From positions 212,020 to 276,019 of the forward strand of contig JABANP010000023.1 in NCBI GenBank assembly GCA_013115135.1: a DNA stretch of 64,000 bases, in the 5' to 3' direction. Below the pieces are notes generated by a model. It saw only the letters and a list, made by a program, of their open reading frames with translations. It did not search any database and had not been told where the DNA came from. Each line of letters begins with the position of its first letter. The first letter of the stretch is position 1. Below, one piece after another: positions 1-12,454 of this stretch. This DNA is from Perkinsus olseni (taxonomy: Eukaryota; Perkinsozoa; Perkinsida; Perkinsidae). The translations under genes and the position numbers were made by a program.

Positions 1-50
1 ATCATGCACTGCTCACGACACGTAAAGCTGCTTTTGAGGCTTTTTCACAT

Positions 51-2344
51 ATGTCGAACTCGCCATCCCAGCCCATCCAGCCCGTCGACTCACCAAACGC
101 GAGTGCCGGTGAGCTGGCTGCGATTATAGACAACATTTCTCTCGAGTCGATCGCCGTTTGTATTTTGTCTCTCCCATCTGTTGGAAGGTCGCGCGCTGAG
201 ATAGTATCTCGGAGACGTGGCTACCTGGCGCCTCCTTTGCGTGCTGTAATCCCTCGTCTGGGGGATAGTCAACCGCTTCACGCTTCATGGTTAAGCGTTA
301 GGATGGTGGGCAGAAGGAACCGCTGTGACTATGCCTTAACGACATCCATAGCAGTTTCATTCGGCGAGTTTCCGAGAGTAACCACGAGGCGGTCGCCGAG
401 CACTATTCCTATGCATCTTGAATAACTTTATACGGTCCTAAACTCTTTCCGTAACATAGCCAGGGCTGAACTCTCCGTCATGATTGCCGTTTCTCTGCTC
501 CAGATATCTTTCACGACTGCGTGGAGTCTAACCCCCGGCGCTGTTCTGGTGAGCATAGCTATCACTCCTGAGCATGCTTTTCAACATCTGTCACTTCCTG
601 CAGTGTCTAGTACCGTCGGCTTCTCTAGTCGAATTCAGGCGATGAGGACGCTGTCCTTCAGATGAAGTTAGCTTATTGGACGCAACAGTTCTCTATGGGG
701 ATGAAGAAGGAGACTCGGATACCGAGGAGAAAGTGAGACCGAAGGCCATGTACGCGCACTCCAAGCAGCCTCGCCATAGTTAGTTGTGCCAGTCCCGCGG
801 CGTGAGTTCGAGGCCATGGAGGAACGTAAGGCGTCCTTCAGCTTCTGTATCCATCGTGAGTACTCATTCTTCTTGCAGGCATTCGCTTCCTGGAGTCGGA
901 AAATGCTGAACTGAAGCAGGGCGGCAAGCAACTCCGTTTTCACGGCTGGTCGTCATTCTGTCACTGAATAGGTGTATCTAGCCGCGTTGGCTTCTGTCCG
1001 CAATGTTCGCATCGGAATCTGCCGGCAGAAGCGGGCGAGAGCCGCGGAGAAGGTGAGGAACCTCTCCGGCCCGGGTGCGGTGTTTACCACCTTACAGAAG
1101 CTTTTGCTATCACTAAGGTGGATATTTCGGTGACCAAATACACGTTGAAAATGAATGCAGCAATATCATCTGGACACTTGCGTGACGTAAGTCACGTCGA
1201 AATACATATCCTATGCATCCAAGACACGAGGGTGTCGTCCTACTCTTTCCAACTTTCACGATGTACTGCTCGTTACTGGGGAGTGTTCGACTCCATTTTC
1301 GTCAGGCCATAAAGGGAAGTGTCTCGGGAGCGCCGGACTTCCCTTTTGTGTTTACCGGCATGTGGCTGCCGTTTGGGTCACGACCATTCTCTTGAGTCTC
1401 GCAAACTGAAAATCTTCGGCTTCGACCTCACTGGAATCGTTGTGAACCTTGCCAAAGACATTAAGGCTTTGCGACGTCTCGCCGGGGCAAGCGAGAGGAA
1501 AACTCAACCCATATACCACAGGAACACTTTCCCAGTTGGCATCAAGAGACCTGAATCGAACACTCCCCCTGGTTATGAGTAATACGCCGTCGAAGTTGAA
1601 TGCACAGTAGTGAGGCATAGTCCTTCATTGATGCAAACACTCAGGACCCATAAGGCCACTGGTCGAGGCAGGAATCCGCACTCGCATAAACGCGAAATCA
1701 AGTAGCATTGTCGAGTGTCGGCCGACCGGCATGCGAATTTGGTTCGACTTGTACTTCTGTACCGTACTTCTGTACTTCTGGTAGCTTGCACCTGAGAGGC
1801 GTGTCACAGCACTTCAATCAGACGCGATATCGTGCCAAGAACATGCCTCTCAGGCCGCATCCCAGTCGAAGAGCTAGCTACGAGCGGCCCCAGGATTACT
1901 CCCTGGCCCGTTCGTGACGCTTGTTCGGCGACTGAGCTTCGGTTGGCCGACCGAGAAGCTCAGGCCAGGGTCTACGTGTGGGACTGGCCGGAGTCCCCTC
2001 ACGGTCTATCTCCTCGTCATATCGAGAAGTCGGAACTGGGACGTTTGGTATCGGAGCTGAACGTTGGAAAGGGCCTCGCCCAGTTTTCGGTCTTTTACCG
2101 ACGCTTGCCAAGCGGACCGGTCAATGCTCGCTTCATTGTTAAGTATTGGGGTTCACGACGCTGGGTGAAGATGTCACAAACGCTGAGGACGGTGTATGGT
2201 ATTCATGCTAGTACTCTGCAGGGCTCTCGTGGTTCCCTCAACTACGACTCGCTTTTCAACGATTGCCTCCTCGGTGACCCTGAGCCCCTTCTCTCCCCCA
2301 ACCACCCGCCCGTCCCGTTGCCTGATTATATACCCACCATTTAG
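51..2344 (+). CDS. unrecognised multi-exon protein gene (model incomplete)
   Basis: Not recognised. An ATG at 51 opens a 124-codon frame beginning MSNSPSQP. Further coding-looking stretches follow on the same strand: an acidic piece near 660-835 (GDEEGDSDTEE), a piece near 1110-1184 that ends at a GTAAGT donor, a piece at about 1400-1580 (FGFDLTGIVVNLAKD), and a long last exon at about 1832-2344 that ends in TAG with a Pro-rich tail. I could not fix all splice sites, so the outer limits are approximate and two genes could be merged here. No signal peptide or domain signature is evident. The neighbour downstream is the Sec14-like gene on the same strand, about 1.4 kb away. Confidence 0.35.
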
Positions 2345-3807
2345 TAGAATGACTGGCATTCTTCAACCTTCGTCGTGATAACTATCCTCCGTGTTCCCTA
2401 TGTCAGAGCGGCAGTTGCGTTACCCCAGCTGGCTGGGGTGCCCTACATCGATTAATTTTGAAGAAACTCATCGAACGGAGCCGCTCTGTGCATTATAGGG
2501 ATCCCTCTGACTCATTTGCCACGTCCTGGTGTGCACTACAAACGGCAGCCAGTTCGCGTGCTGTACACCGCATGAGTGAGTGGACGGTTCATGCGACGTA
2601 TCATATGGTCCATACGCGATGGACGATCTATCAGAGACGCAATAGACGGTCTATCATAGACTTCATGACAGCCAACAGGGTAATCCGAAGGTATCACAGC
2701 GCATCATGACACGATGGGTGAACTCGGGAAAACAGGCTCAATACACGGTGGGTGTCGCATGCCTTAGCGAAAGGAACTCCAAACGCGTTCTCTTTACTAT
2801 GACGACTGCAGTCGCGCCCATCGCTCAATTATAGGCTGTTAGCAATCCATTGGAACCATTTCGTCACAACTCCAGTGAGTGAGAGAGTCTGAACTGCGGA
2901 TCATCCAGTTGAAGCTCCCATTTCAATTCTCAGGCAGCTCGAAAGATCTCCTGCAATGTGCGCCTCCCGACGCCGCGCTCGACAGAGAAGGATCGCTGTT
3001 GCTGCTGAGTAGATTCCTATGTGATGCCGTCCGAGAACTTCAAACCACGGTAGCTCACCGGAATCCACGATTGTGCACGCGAAGGTGGAGTCCGATAGCG
3101 GAGACAAAGGTATGCCGACGAAGCGATGACTTACTTAGTTTCCTTCTTAGTCGTTGAGGTCCGCGTCAGCGAGATTTTGCCACTGGAAAAGGTCAGGGGT
3201 GGCATTGCTAGCTTAAGATCGAGGTTGCAATCATTTTCGCCGGGGATGAAAATTTTTCATTGAGCAAAGAAACACCGAGGTAGAGGGGCGTAGCAAGCTG
3301 GCCGAATATTCAGTAGGGAGAACTGGAGATCGGAGACTGCTTGAAAGGGTGCTTGTCACCTTCGTGAAAGGGAGGCCGCGAGAGACGAGACGACCGAGAA
3401 CAGGGAAGGCCCATCACAGAGTACCCTGACAACAGTCGACTTTTAAGTGTCTGGTGAGAAAAATTCGCTTCGCTGACTCCGGCACGCTTTTCTCTCCCGA
3501 TCACCCACCTTGCTACCATGGCCATGGTTTCATAGCGATGGCATGATTTCCTACGACCAGAAGCTGGGAGTCACGGCTGCATCGCCACTATGCTGGCCAT
3601 GAATCCTTTTGTATGGAAGTATTTCTTGTGGTCCCCGAGAGGGTTATGTAGTGAGTTGTGAAACATAGATGCAGTGCCTGGTCGACCATAGGTCGATTGC
3701 TTTACCCGCAAACCAGTTGTCAACTCGGTTGCTTCATAACGATAGGGACTCCTTTCGGATAAGGTTTCAGCATAGGCGCCAACGGCCGGTTTAGTTCATT
3801 TCTGATA
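2345..3807. other. intergenic stretch, no supported gene
   Basis: About 1.46 kb between two plus-strand genes. Only short open frames occur on either strand, none with splice-consistent neighbours or a recognisable motif. It should include the promoter of the Sec14-like gene at 3808, but no specific element could be named. Confidence 0.4.
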
Positions 3808-5169
3808 ATGAGCATCGCCATCAACTGGCCCATTGGCCCCTTCACCCTTCCACCGGAGCTACTGGCTCTTGAAGTCACCGATGCGTATCTTTTCTCTCGC
3901 TACGATGATGGCTCCACTGAGCGGCGCATATTCTGCAACGTACGACAGCGTCAACTCGCGACGATTGAGGATTGCCTCTAGGTCCCTCTATTAAAAAAGG
4001 AGTTAGATCAGCTAGAAGAGCTTACCGAGTACCTCTGCTCCTTATGCGTAACGTTGAAGAGGCGCATGGAACCAAAGAGGCTGAGGTGGGCGCGAACGTA
4101 TCTTTGAAGTTGCTCACTGGCACTTTGCCAGATACCTCCAGACGGCTGCTGGCAATGTGAAAAAAGCAGCGTCCATGATGATGGAGACCGAGCGATGGAG
4201 TGAGTGTGATGTTGTCGGGTTGTGATCCATCTTGGGTCGTCAAATCTTCAGGACGGTCTTTCTTTGACAAGCCCATCGACGATAGGGAGATTTATAAGCA
4301 GCTCAACCTGGTGCGTCCTCGGCACGTTCTGGTTGCAGCGGCTTCTATCATTCGAGGCAATCGATGCTACGCCTCTGCCAGGGTTTTGTCTACATATCGG
4401 GCCGAGATAAGCTACTACGACCATGCCTGGTCGTACGGGTCACGCAGATGCTGCGGAATGGAGTCGACCAGAACACTTCCCTTCGGTGTGTGTGTTTCCT
4501 TATGGAGTTTATTATACGGTGAAGCTGTCCAGGGCAGGGCGACGCGAGCTCGACTCATCCCTCGCTCCTAGGTACATGCTTCTCCCTGGTAAGTGTGAGA
4601 GCACTGTCACCCTCCTCGACTTGGAGAATATTGGCCTGATGCAATTCGTGCCAGCAGTGTCCCGTACACGGGCCATATTCGGGGTGAGAGATACATGCAT
4701 CCTAAGAGCTGCGCTGACGCTCTCCGTCCCATCGCGAAAGCAACCCTGGTATCGGTTTCAGGTCTTGGCCGAGCACTACGTCGGACGATCCGCTCTCACG
4801 TTTGTGAAGAGCGCGCCTGCTGCCCTCGAGGGTTTGATCAGAGGCCTAGTGCCGGAAGAAAAGAGGAGGAAAATTGTCTATGTTCAAGCAACAGAGGACA
4901 TCGCCAAGTGAAGGTTCGACACCTCTCACCGTCGGCCACCGAAGCTTGGCAGGCACTTCGATGCCGAGCAGCTGGAAGTCCAGTACGGAGGTCGGAAACC
5001 GACCATTACCAGCTTCTATCCCGTGAACCACCTGAGCTCAAGGTCGGGGGAGAGCCCAGCGCGATCGTCTTCTGCACGCATGCGCACCGCCAGTACGCCA
5101 CCTCTCATTCATGATCAGCTATGCCCTGGCAGGAACGGAGAACTACAAACTTTTCGCCAGCTGCCATAG
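3808..5169 (+). CDS. Sec14-like CRAL-TRIO lipid-binding protein
   Basis: Predicted cytosolic phospholipid or lipophilic-ligand transfer protein of the Sec14 family. Exons that join in phase: 3808-3939, 3982-4085, 4132-4199, 4252-4331, 4382-4518, then from 4572; the last exon is 4953-5169 (TAG). Introns are 42, 46, 52, 50 and 53 bp. The joined N-terminal part has the CRAL-TRIO-N helix pattern (LRYLQTAAGNVKKAASMM, then a WR-like end). The lipid-binding domain follows with GRDKLLRP, the strand TLLDLENIGL, SAPAALEGLIRGLV, KRRKIVYV and the terminal VQYGG, in the order found in Sec14. The exon between about 4640 and 4770 is the one part I could not phase. The C-terminus is a Ser/Pro-rich tail. The ATG at 3808 is the first in frame. 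Confidence 0.8.
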
Positions 5170-6560
5170 GTGAGGACAAGCTGTTCTGGGACACTCCTAG
5201 GGAATTGGACCCATTAGGTGTCTGGGTCTTCCCACTATCCGCGGAGAGCTATGGGAGCGAGGGGTCCCTCATGTACCACTGCGATACGCTGCTGAGGCTG
5301 TACAGTATTTTAATGCCCTCGGTTTGCCGCCGCCTGAGAACGTAAGCACACACCAGTGAGGTCGTCTGATTCACTAGCTGTTGTCGTAGACGATGTTCCC
5401 CTGCGAGGGTCAAGCGCTCGAGTCAAAGGCGCTCCCCGGGGGGTCGGGAGGTGTTCACGAGATGCTCTTTGGAATCGCCGTGAGCTCCAGTGACCGTTGA
5501 GGATGCAGGAATTGTCCCCTTCGCAGAACTTGCCAAGCCCGGTGCCGGAGGGCACCATGCAGGATATGATGGCGGATGACTATGATCTGGTGGGCCCACG
5601 CTTCTGCCGTTCCCCAATGGAGAATCTCCGGGGCAACCTGTAGGTGATGACTCATGCTAACGAGGACTCAGAAGGAGCTGGAGAGTGAGTCCCATCTCGA
5701 CAGCATTCTAGTCTGGCTTCCTAGCCTTGTGTACTCCAGGCAGCTCTTCGCGAAGGAACGACGTCAACGGACTGCGAGCACAGGCTCTGAGGCGACCCCG
5801 ATGACAGAGTAGAAAATTTGCCTTCGCACCACGTTCTTTACGCGTCCTGTCATCAGTTCGTCGGTGGTGGACTCGATCGAGCAGCAGAGGCCTGCGGAGA
5901 AGTCACGGAAAGGTGTCACTAGCCGGCATTCCAGCTCGCATTATGAAAGTGCTTCATTCAGATGCGAGGCGGAGATCCAAGCTAGGCCCTCGCATGACTC
6001 CCGAAAGACCGGTCAGTGGGGCCTGCGATAGGTTGTCGCTCTCTCGACTCCGGGGTACCCCGACGAGTACAGCTTCGTGACGATCTCTAACAGGGAACAG
6101 TTCAGACGGTTCCTCATGCTCCGTCCAAGAACGTCCCACCCGCTAACATTGCGCAACCATCTTCTTGTGCATGCGTGCAATCGCCCTTGCCCCAATGAGA
6201 CGCCACTGTATCAGCGTCGACCCCTTCAACGGGCATGGCCAGGTCTGGCAATCAATCGGTCCCACCTTTCAGAGAGTTTGTACTGAGTGGCCTGCCCGGG
6301 CTCGCTCCACTTTCTGACGCCAAAGGAAATCAATGCCCTCCAGTTGGGGACACGGGCGAGGAGCCTATCGGGGAAATGCCCTTCTCGGCTCGGGCTGCCC
6401 CAATCCATCGTTCGACTGCAGCTTGGGCATCCTCGTGGCTCTGCCGTACTTGTATACCACGGGACGACCTTTAGTGAAAGTAGGCACATTCCTCATCGCT
6501 GGTGGATCTATTCTTTCTCCTTTTGTCGAGTTGTTTGTGGTTCTGCACGGAGAAGGCTAA
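5170..6560 (+). CDS. unrecognised multi-exon gene with Ser/Pro-rich middle and hydrophobic C-terminus
   Basis: Not recognised; the start is not resolved. Consistent exons include one reading GELWERGVPHVPLRYAAEAV that ends at a GTAAGC donor near 5342. An in-phase exon from 5391 follows (TMFPCEGQALESK), then about 47 bp of intron, then NLPSPVPEGTMQDMM. Another 48-bp intron (GTAGAA...CATCAG, ending near 5868) joins an exon reading DSSVVDSIEQQRPAEK, Ser-rich up to about 6012. The last exon ends at the TAA at 6558-6560 and carries two hydrophobic stretches (LGILVALPYLY and VGTFLIAGGSILSPFVELFV), so a C-terminal membrane anchor is possible. It may be a continuation of the Sec14-like gene rather than a separate gene, because a GTGAGG donor lies exactly at the Sec14 stop codon. 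Confidence 0.4.
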
Positions 6561-6745
6561 TGTAGTAGTATCAGTGTGACCCGCATGGAGTTGCCTGGCG
6601 AGTTGTCTGTGCCATGTCCCGTTTTCTCTGCGTACACTATGGCCACATCGCTGTTGGGTTGATCAGTGCAAGCTCGAAAGGGCGAACGGAAACCCGCTGA
6701 GCATTCCGCGATGTGAAGATCTGTCTCGGCAGATTGTGTTCCTCC

Positions 6746-8184
6746 ATGAATCGTCGGTTGCTGACTGTTTTGCCTCCAGTCACAGGCCTCGCTCATACTG
6801 GGTATCATCGCGGGATCTCCCATGCAGTTGAGCGACTAGCAGTGCTGGGGAAGGGTATATCAGAGGCCCGCGATGGCAGCACCTTGCTCAGCAACACACG
6901 GGATCTTATAAAACTGCTGAAGCGAGACAGTGAACGGCTTCAGAAAGACGGTATTCTGTCGCCTCAAGGAGCCCTGACTCTCGCTAACAAGGCGGCGTCC
7001 GAGAGGGTGGACCACCTACAGCCGGGGCAATGCTGCGAGCTCCTCTTTTACCTGGCAGAGGGTCGGCATTGGCTACCTTGTGATGAGGGAATTGTCGAGC
7101 GACTCATTAAGAAGGGTCTATCAGGGGAACGCATACCCCTTAAGGACTTGTCGATCGCGCTGCACGTTACCACCGTGCTCGGGCTCGAGAGCGACAAGCG
7201 GACGAAGAGGGTAATCGCATCCGCCATCACTGCATTGAACTTGAGTTCGTCTACATTCCACGACATCGCCCGACTGGCTGTGGTTCTGGGTGCCTGTTCA
7301 ACACGGAACTTCATATCAGAGAGGCTAGTCCAGACCTTGTCCGAGGCTCTGTTGACATGCTACCCCAAGCAGGACCTCACCACGGATACACTCAACCTGG
7401 CTAGCAGTGCCCTGGTCAGCCTGTGTCGGGCTCTGCCTCGGGAGGCGTCAGTGAACGGCAGAGGCGATCTCCTCGATAAGCTTCTCGGGCATGAGGGCGA
7501 GTGGAGCTCGATTGCAGTATGTGATGTTCTATATAGTGCGTACGTGCTGGGTAGGCCTATGAAGGACATGGTTGTTGTGGAGGAGATGCTAGACAGCTTC
7601 GACCCGGCACAGGTGGGAATGAATTGGGGAGGACTCCACATGGTCCAAGCGGTCAGCTTCGGGAGTCGGCACTCATCTTAGAATATCCCCTCGGGTTCTC
7701 TCCTTGTCACCGGGTGCTTCACATCTGTTTTCAAACCGACCATTCTGACACTGACGACGTCAGTCTGACGTAGGTACCCTCTCCTGACCGCCTGTGCAGA
7801 CTGCTAGCCTCCGTGCCCGCTACGGAGTTGCCTTTCGTCGCGCAATGTTCCCTACCATATATAGAGGTCGGACAGCTCTCGAGGAGCAATGCACTGAAGG
7901 TCGCCCACGGTCTACTGGCGCATGCGAACGCCTTCAGCGAGTCTCTAAACGGGGTGTGTGACAGGCTTGTTAGCCTGGCTAACACCATGAACCACCGCCA
8001 TGCCTGGGAGTGCATGTCCATATGCAAGGGAGTCCAACATGATGCCCTGTTGGAGGCTTCTTGTAGAGTATTGCTAGCTGGAAAGAAGGTATTCACGGCG
8101 GCCAACAAAGAGCTGTGTGATGAGGTGAAGCTTTCTCTCATCTGGAGGCGGACCAAGCAATATGTGTACGATCGGATGCCATAG
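6746..8184 (+). CDS. alpha-helical repeat protein, possibly organellar RNA-binding
   Basis: Large first exon (open to 7681) and a second exon from about 7774 to the TAG at 8182-8184. The intron is roughly 120 bp, with the acceptor TAG at 7771-7773 and a phase-0 donor near 7643-7652. The protein is about 430 residues and almost entirely helical, with recurring Leu/Ala-rich segments of about 35-40 residues (for example LKDLSIALHVTTVLGL and IARLAVVLGACSTRNF), like the helical repeats of FASTK/RAP or octotricopeptide proteins. The start at 6746 (MNRRLLTVLPPVTGL) is preferred over the in-frame ATG at 6713 because it gives a basic, mitochondrial-presequence-like N-terminus. No C-terminal RAP domain is visible, so the family assignment is inference. 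Confidence 0.6.
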
Positions 8185-8462
8185 GTTCGTAGTGAAGTCA
8201 GAAGGAGGCTCGGTAGACTTCCTGCAGTTCTCCAACAACTCCACGAGAAAGTCCACGAAGAGGATAGAGCGGATGCGGAAGATGACTCGAAACAGGCGCC
8301 GAGAGGTAGGCACTTGATGCGGGTCGAATCTTGTTCGCCGCTTCTAAAACGATTGGAGGATTATGGGAGTTGCATGAACCTCTGTGAGGTTTTGCTAGTG
8401 CGCTCGTTCTGCCGCGGTGGGGCTTTGACATCAGTTGAGTTTGATATGGCCTGACAGAAAGA

Positions 8463-8535
8463 TTCCGATGCGGGGACTCGAACCCCGGTCGCATGGGTGA
8501 GAGCCATGAATCCTAACCAGCTAGACTACATCGGA
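8463..8535 (-). tRNA. tRNA-Glu (anticodon CTC)
   Basis: On the minus strand a 73-nt tRNA runs from 8535 to 8463. The 7-bp acceptor stem TCCGATG/CATCGGA pairs perfectly, with A as discriminator. The T arm is CGGGGTTCGAGTCCCCG (5-bp stem). The internal promoter B box GGTTCGAGTCC is intact, and the D-loop GGTTAGGATTC is typical of eukaryotic tRNA-Glu. The anticodon loop reads CTCTCAC with CTC as anticodon. There is no intron and no encoded CCA. It lies between the helical-repeat gene and the next plus-strand gene. Confidence 0.92.
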
Positions 8536-8608
8536 GCTGTTAAATTATGCTTTTGGCATTTTAGATCAGCCTTCTGCCTGGAAAGGCTTTTCACGAGGAA
8601 AGAATCTA

Positions 8609-9508
8609 ATGACGCTGGCGTACTTGGGACTCTCAGGCCGTCAGCGGAGCAGCCTCGGCGTTGATGACGAAGTGGAGGAGGACGATTCCCTATTTCTCGA
8701 TCGCGAGCTGCAGTGCCTGCGTGCATCGGCGAGGAAGAGTGGAGTTCTCGGAGGAGACGCCGCATCGGAGGGGACTGGCAACATCTACGAAAGGTACGTG
8801 CGAGGACCAGTTTGTTGTCTCTTCAAGGCTTGATCTTGAGTCCTGAGAACCACACCAAACGACATTGAAGTCCCGCATTTCTGCATGTTGTTAAGGGACT
8901 GCTTTAGTGCAACAGTGTTTCAGTTTTTGTCGATCGAAGCTCGTAACGATGCTCGAAAAAATGGAAGCTGGTCACGACCCTGTGGACGAAGCAAATGCAA
9001 TTCTGAAGCAGCAGCGGGATAATAGGAGGGAAAAGCAGAGGAACGCTGGTGGGCCGCCTCCGGTTGAAGTAGCTCCTGATGGTAGCTGGGACTTAGATTA
9101 TGGACCACAAGTAACGGGAAGATCTAGGAAGAAACGGAAGCCGCGGAATGAACGAGAGAAACGAAGGCTCGCGCTGTTCAAGATGGGGAGCTATCAGCCT
9201 TTCATCTTCGCGAAACAACAGGTATGAACATTCGCAAAGACCACACGAGGCCCGCGCGCTAGCCCAAGTGTCTGAGTTAGCTTCTTAGAGGCCAATACTG
9301 TGTGGGTTCGTTGGTTCGTAAATTTTGAAATGGTGAGAGTCCGCGAAACATTTGACTCCTGCAGCTGGAAGCTCTCCGAGCCCGGGAGGTCAGCATTGCC
9401 AAGGAGTGCTGGGCGCTGAGGAACCCTCACGTGCGGAGGAAGCGGAGAGCTGCGGAGGTGCGAAAAAATGAAGAAGACCATTTGCGTAGGATGTTCACTG
9501 TTTCATGA
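8609..9508 (+). CDS. small basic protein, three exons, unrecognised
   Basis: Three exons join cleanly: 8609-8793 (donor GTACGT), 8924-9221 (acceptor TTTCAG, donor GTATGA) and 9365-9508 (acceptor CTGCAG, stop TGA). The total is 627 nt, giving 208 residues. Introns are 130 and 143 bp, longer than most in this window. The N-terminal third is acidic (EVEEDDSLFLDRELQCL). The middle has a Pro/Gly stretch followed by a strongly basic segment (RSRKKRKPRNEREKRRL) that looks like a nuclear or nucleolar localisation signal. The C-terminus is again Arg/Lys-rich and helical. A nuclear or ribosome-biogenesis role is possible but no family is recognised. Confidence 0.65.
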
Positions 9509-10064
9509 GTATGTTTCTGCGTCTTGAAAGACGCTTTGAGTTTATACTGAACTAGTTCGGCATATGAACACAAGATTCGCTCTGCTACTCCCTCGCACCC
9601 TTAGCGGCTCCACAGTCGTTGAGAGAGAGCATTATTGAAACGAAGACTACAACGCAATGAGCATCCATTCTGTCTAACCAAGTCAACCGCTGTCCACCAC
9701 ACGTTCATGCCAATCTGTCAAGATGCTCCGAGCTCGTACTGCGCTCGGGTTTGCCACGGCTGAGACGTATCCTTCAAGCTCGTCTGAGGAGGAAGCCTAG
9801 TCGAGCTCTGCTGGTAGGGAAAGCAGGAAAACGGCAATACATTTGCTTACCAAGACACTCTCGCTCGGACTGATCGAGCATCATCATGACCATTGGACTG
9901 ACCTTAAACAGAGTAACGTCGGAGAGAATAGTGCGGTAAGTACATCGCTACCATTCGAGTGCTGTTCATAGCCTCGATGTAGTCACACAGGAGAGACCCG
10001 TCTATCGCTCCTCTCTCAGCAGCCCCGCAGAGGCCGTGCAGCATTGCTCCTGTACAATCTGGGT
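9509..10064. other. convergent intergenic stretch
   Basis: 556 bp between the 3' ends of a plus-strand and a minus-strand gene. It should hold both 3' untranslated regions and poly(A) sites. No repeat, RNA gene or coding frame was recognised in it. Confidence 0.4.
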
Positions 10065-12454
10065 CTAAGGTGTGAATGTAGAGTTGAGTGATCGTGAAGC
10101 GGTGCGCGGCTCACCAAGGGCGGAAAGGCCGGCAGTGCCAGATCCAGCAGCAGCCTCCAATTTCGAGGGTGTCAGCTTATCGGAGACGAAGTCGACAAGA
10201 CTATCCACCTACGACAGGCAAATCCCTCTCCTCTATGCCGCTCGACCCCACCTTCGTCTTGAGCCTTCGCAGCTCGTTCTCCAGAGTGGACGCCCTCAAG
10301 ACGCCCTCGTTGGGTTTGCCGGCCGACCGTGCCTTCCTCTCCTTCACGCCGGCCTGAGCATGGGAACATTGATGTTGGTCACACTGACTCTCCGGAAGCA
10401 CTGCCTTCTCCGCGGGCTCATCGGGTATCACACTCGGCGCGGTGACAGGCATCGTCACAAGCTTGCTCGTTTGTATGGACGATGGCCGAGTGATACTCTC
10501 ATCCGCCGGTGGGCGGCCCGTCGGTTTATTCCATAACCGCGAGACGCTGATCGGCCCAGTCATGCCCCACTTCCTGAGACGCGAGTCACTCATGAGCGGA
10601 CAGGCGGCTCACTTCTCGAGAGCTCTTCGCTTCGCCATGACCGCCTCTCTGAGCGCAACCGCCTCTGCATGAGATTCATTGCGGGATGAGAATATGGCGA
10701 GGACACGGGTGATATCTTCCAAGCTTCGCTCGAGGCTGATCGTGACCAGCGCAATGGTCATGAAACTGCGCCACTATCGTTGGCTTACTCATCCAGTTCG
10801 TTAGAAGCTAGAGCCCTCCGATACATCGCCTTCGTGTTGTCGCCTACGCAAGCAAGAAGTCAGAATCCATACCAAAATTCCCCAACGGAGATTAACCAAT
10901 GCCAGTGAGAATACTGTATCGGAGCGACATTTCCAACTTGGAACGATTGAAATGGCTAGACTCACGATCAAAATGTAGGGCTGAATCGCAGTCCTTCACG
11001 ACCATCCTGTACAGGGACTCCACATCACTATTCTCTGAACCCATGAGCTTGATGTAACTCAGGACGGCGAGGGCTCTATTGCTATGCAGGACCTGGGGCG
11101 GTGACGGGGCAGTCGGAAGGAAGAGGGACAGGTGCTTCCTCCTAGAGTACCGAGCGCAGTGCAGTATTGGCCGACTCGGCTTGGATGTAGCTGTTGATAC
11201 AGCGGGTAAGCATCTCTGCTGACTCCAGCAGCTTGCCTGCCTTGAACCTATTCGTCGAGTAGGCGATACCAAACTGAATATCAGCCTGAGTCCCGTCAGA
11301 TCTCTCCGAACACGTGGTCAAGGTGTGTTGAGCGAGGCGCGAGGATAGGTGACCAGCTCAGCATTTGCAAAGTGAGTGCAGGAATGTGGCACAGTGATTG
11401 ATGTCATACAGTGTTATCGCCTTGGTTTTCCCAAGCTCGATAGAGAGGCCAATCTCCAGCAGGATAGTCGTGTCTCTGAGGATTGATAGCATGGGGTCCT
11501 GCTCAGCACGCACTGCATCCTCTGCTTTGGTCGGGTCCCCAAGCTCCTGAGATGAGGAATGTCGCATACAGCCGCTGGGGCTTCTGTACCTCATCCTGAC
11601 TCGGGTCGTTGTTCAACTCATCGGCAGCGAAGAGACCCTCGGCAGTCTCAACCAAGGCTGACCCTCCGCTCACTTTGACTTCTCGGACCTCACATTCAGG
11701 ATTCGTATCTGAGAATTGCCTCATGGCAGGAATCGCGCGTAGACCTTCCCGGAACGCAGCCGGGCCACCTGTTGTTGACCGCAGGCGACTCTCCTGCTCC
11801 TCGTCAGCCCCTCGTCCAGGTGGGATGGAAACCGCCATGCTGTGGACATCACCGCTCCCTTGCCCACTGAGGTACTCGTGATGCTTGCCTGCAATCCTGC
11901 ATGCACGCTGCTCGCAGTGTCGAGGAGCTCATTACTCTTCTGAGGTGAGTCAATTTTGTCATTCGAGAATGGCAATAGGCTTGGTATCTCCGGGCTCTTC
12001 AAGAGAGTCTAAACACCACAACGCACTCATTATAGACAGAGTGCACATGGGACTTCTGCCTCCTGTTCTTCGTGGTACTCCTCAAAATCCTTTATAAACC
12101 TCTGTTGGCCTCCTCCGCATCGCTTACAGACAGGCCTTGAAGGTCTCATCTTGAGCTTCTGTGTGCAACCATAGCAGAACGTCCCATGACCACAGGGTTG
12201 GGCGATATACCTATACCAGTCACGCTGACCAAATGGGAAGGTGGCGGTATTCCTCGCGGTTGACCCCGAGGGAACTTTCTCTCGGTTACAATTGATTTCA
12301 CTCAATCTGTCTTGCTCGACTTTCAAGCTTATTCATGAGGGAACGGCCAGCGGTCCTAGCCTCACCTAACGTCACTGTCCAATGCCGTCTCGCAAACCTG
12401 ACAACTGATTGGCTTGGTGTCGTTCATCCGAGCTGGGGGTCGAAACTTCGTCAT
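10065..12454 (-). CDS. RING-type zinc finger plus TPR protein, intron-rich
   Basis: Candidate RING E3 ligase or scaffold with a TPR domain. The start is the ATG at 12454 (MTKFRPPARMNDTK). Exon 1 ends in the first metal pair CQVC. After a GTGAGG...AGACAG intron the second exon supplies the rest of the finger: CGHGTFCYGC and CKRC, giving a C-x2-C ... C-x-H-x3-C-x2-C ... C-x2-C pattern. Later exons carry tetratricopeptide helices: LLESAEMLTRCINSYIQAE, LHSNRALAVLSYIKLM, VVKDCDSALHFD, then NTKAMYRRALASNE. In-phase introns of about 43-120 bp link them. A frame ends at TGA 10609-10611. That codon overlaps a GTGAGC donor, and a 39-bp intron (10574-10612) continues in phase to a C-terminal exon. A further 43-bp intron (10209-10251) leads to a helix and a stop at 10065. 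Confidence 0.72.
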
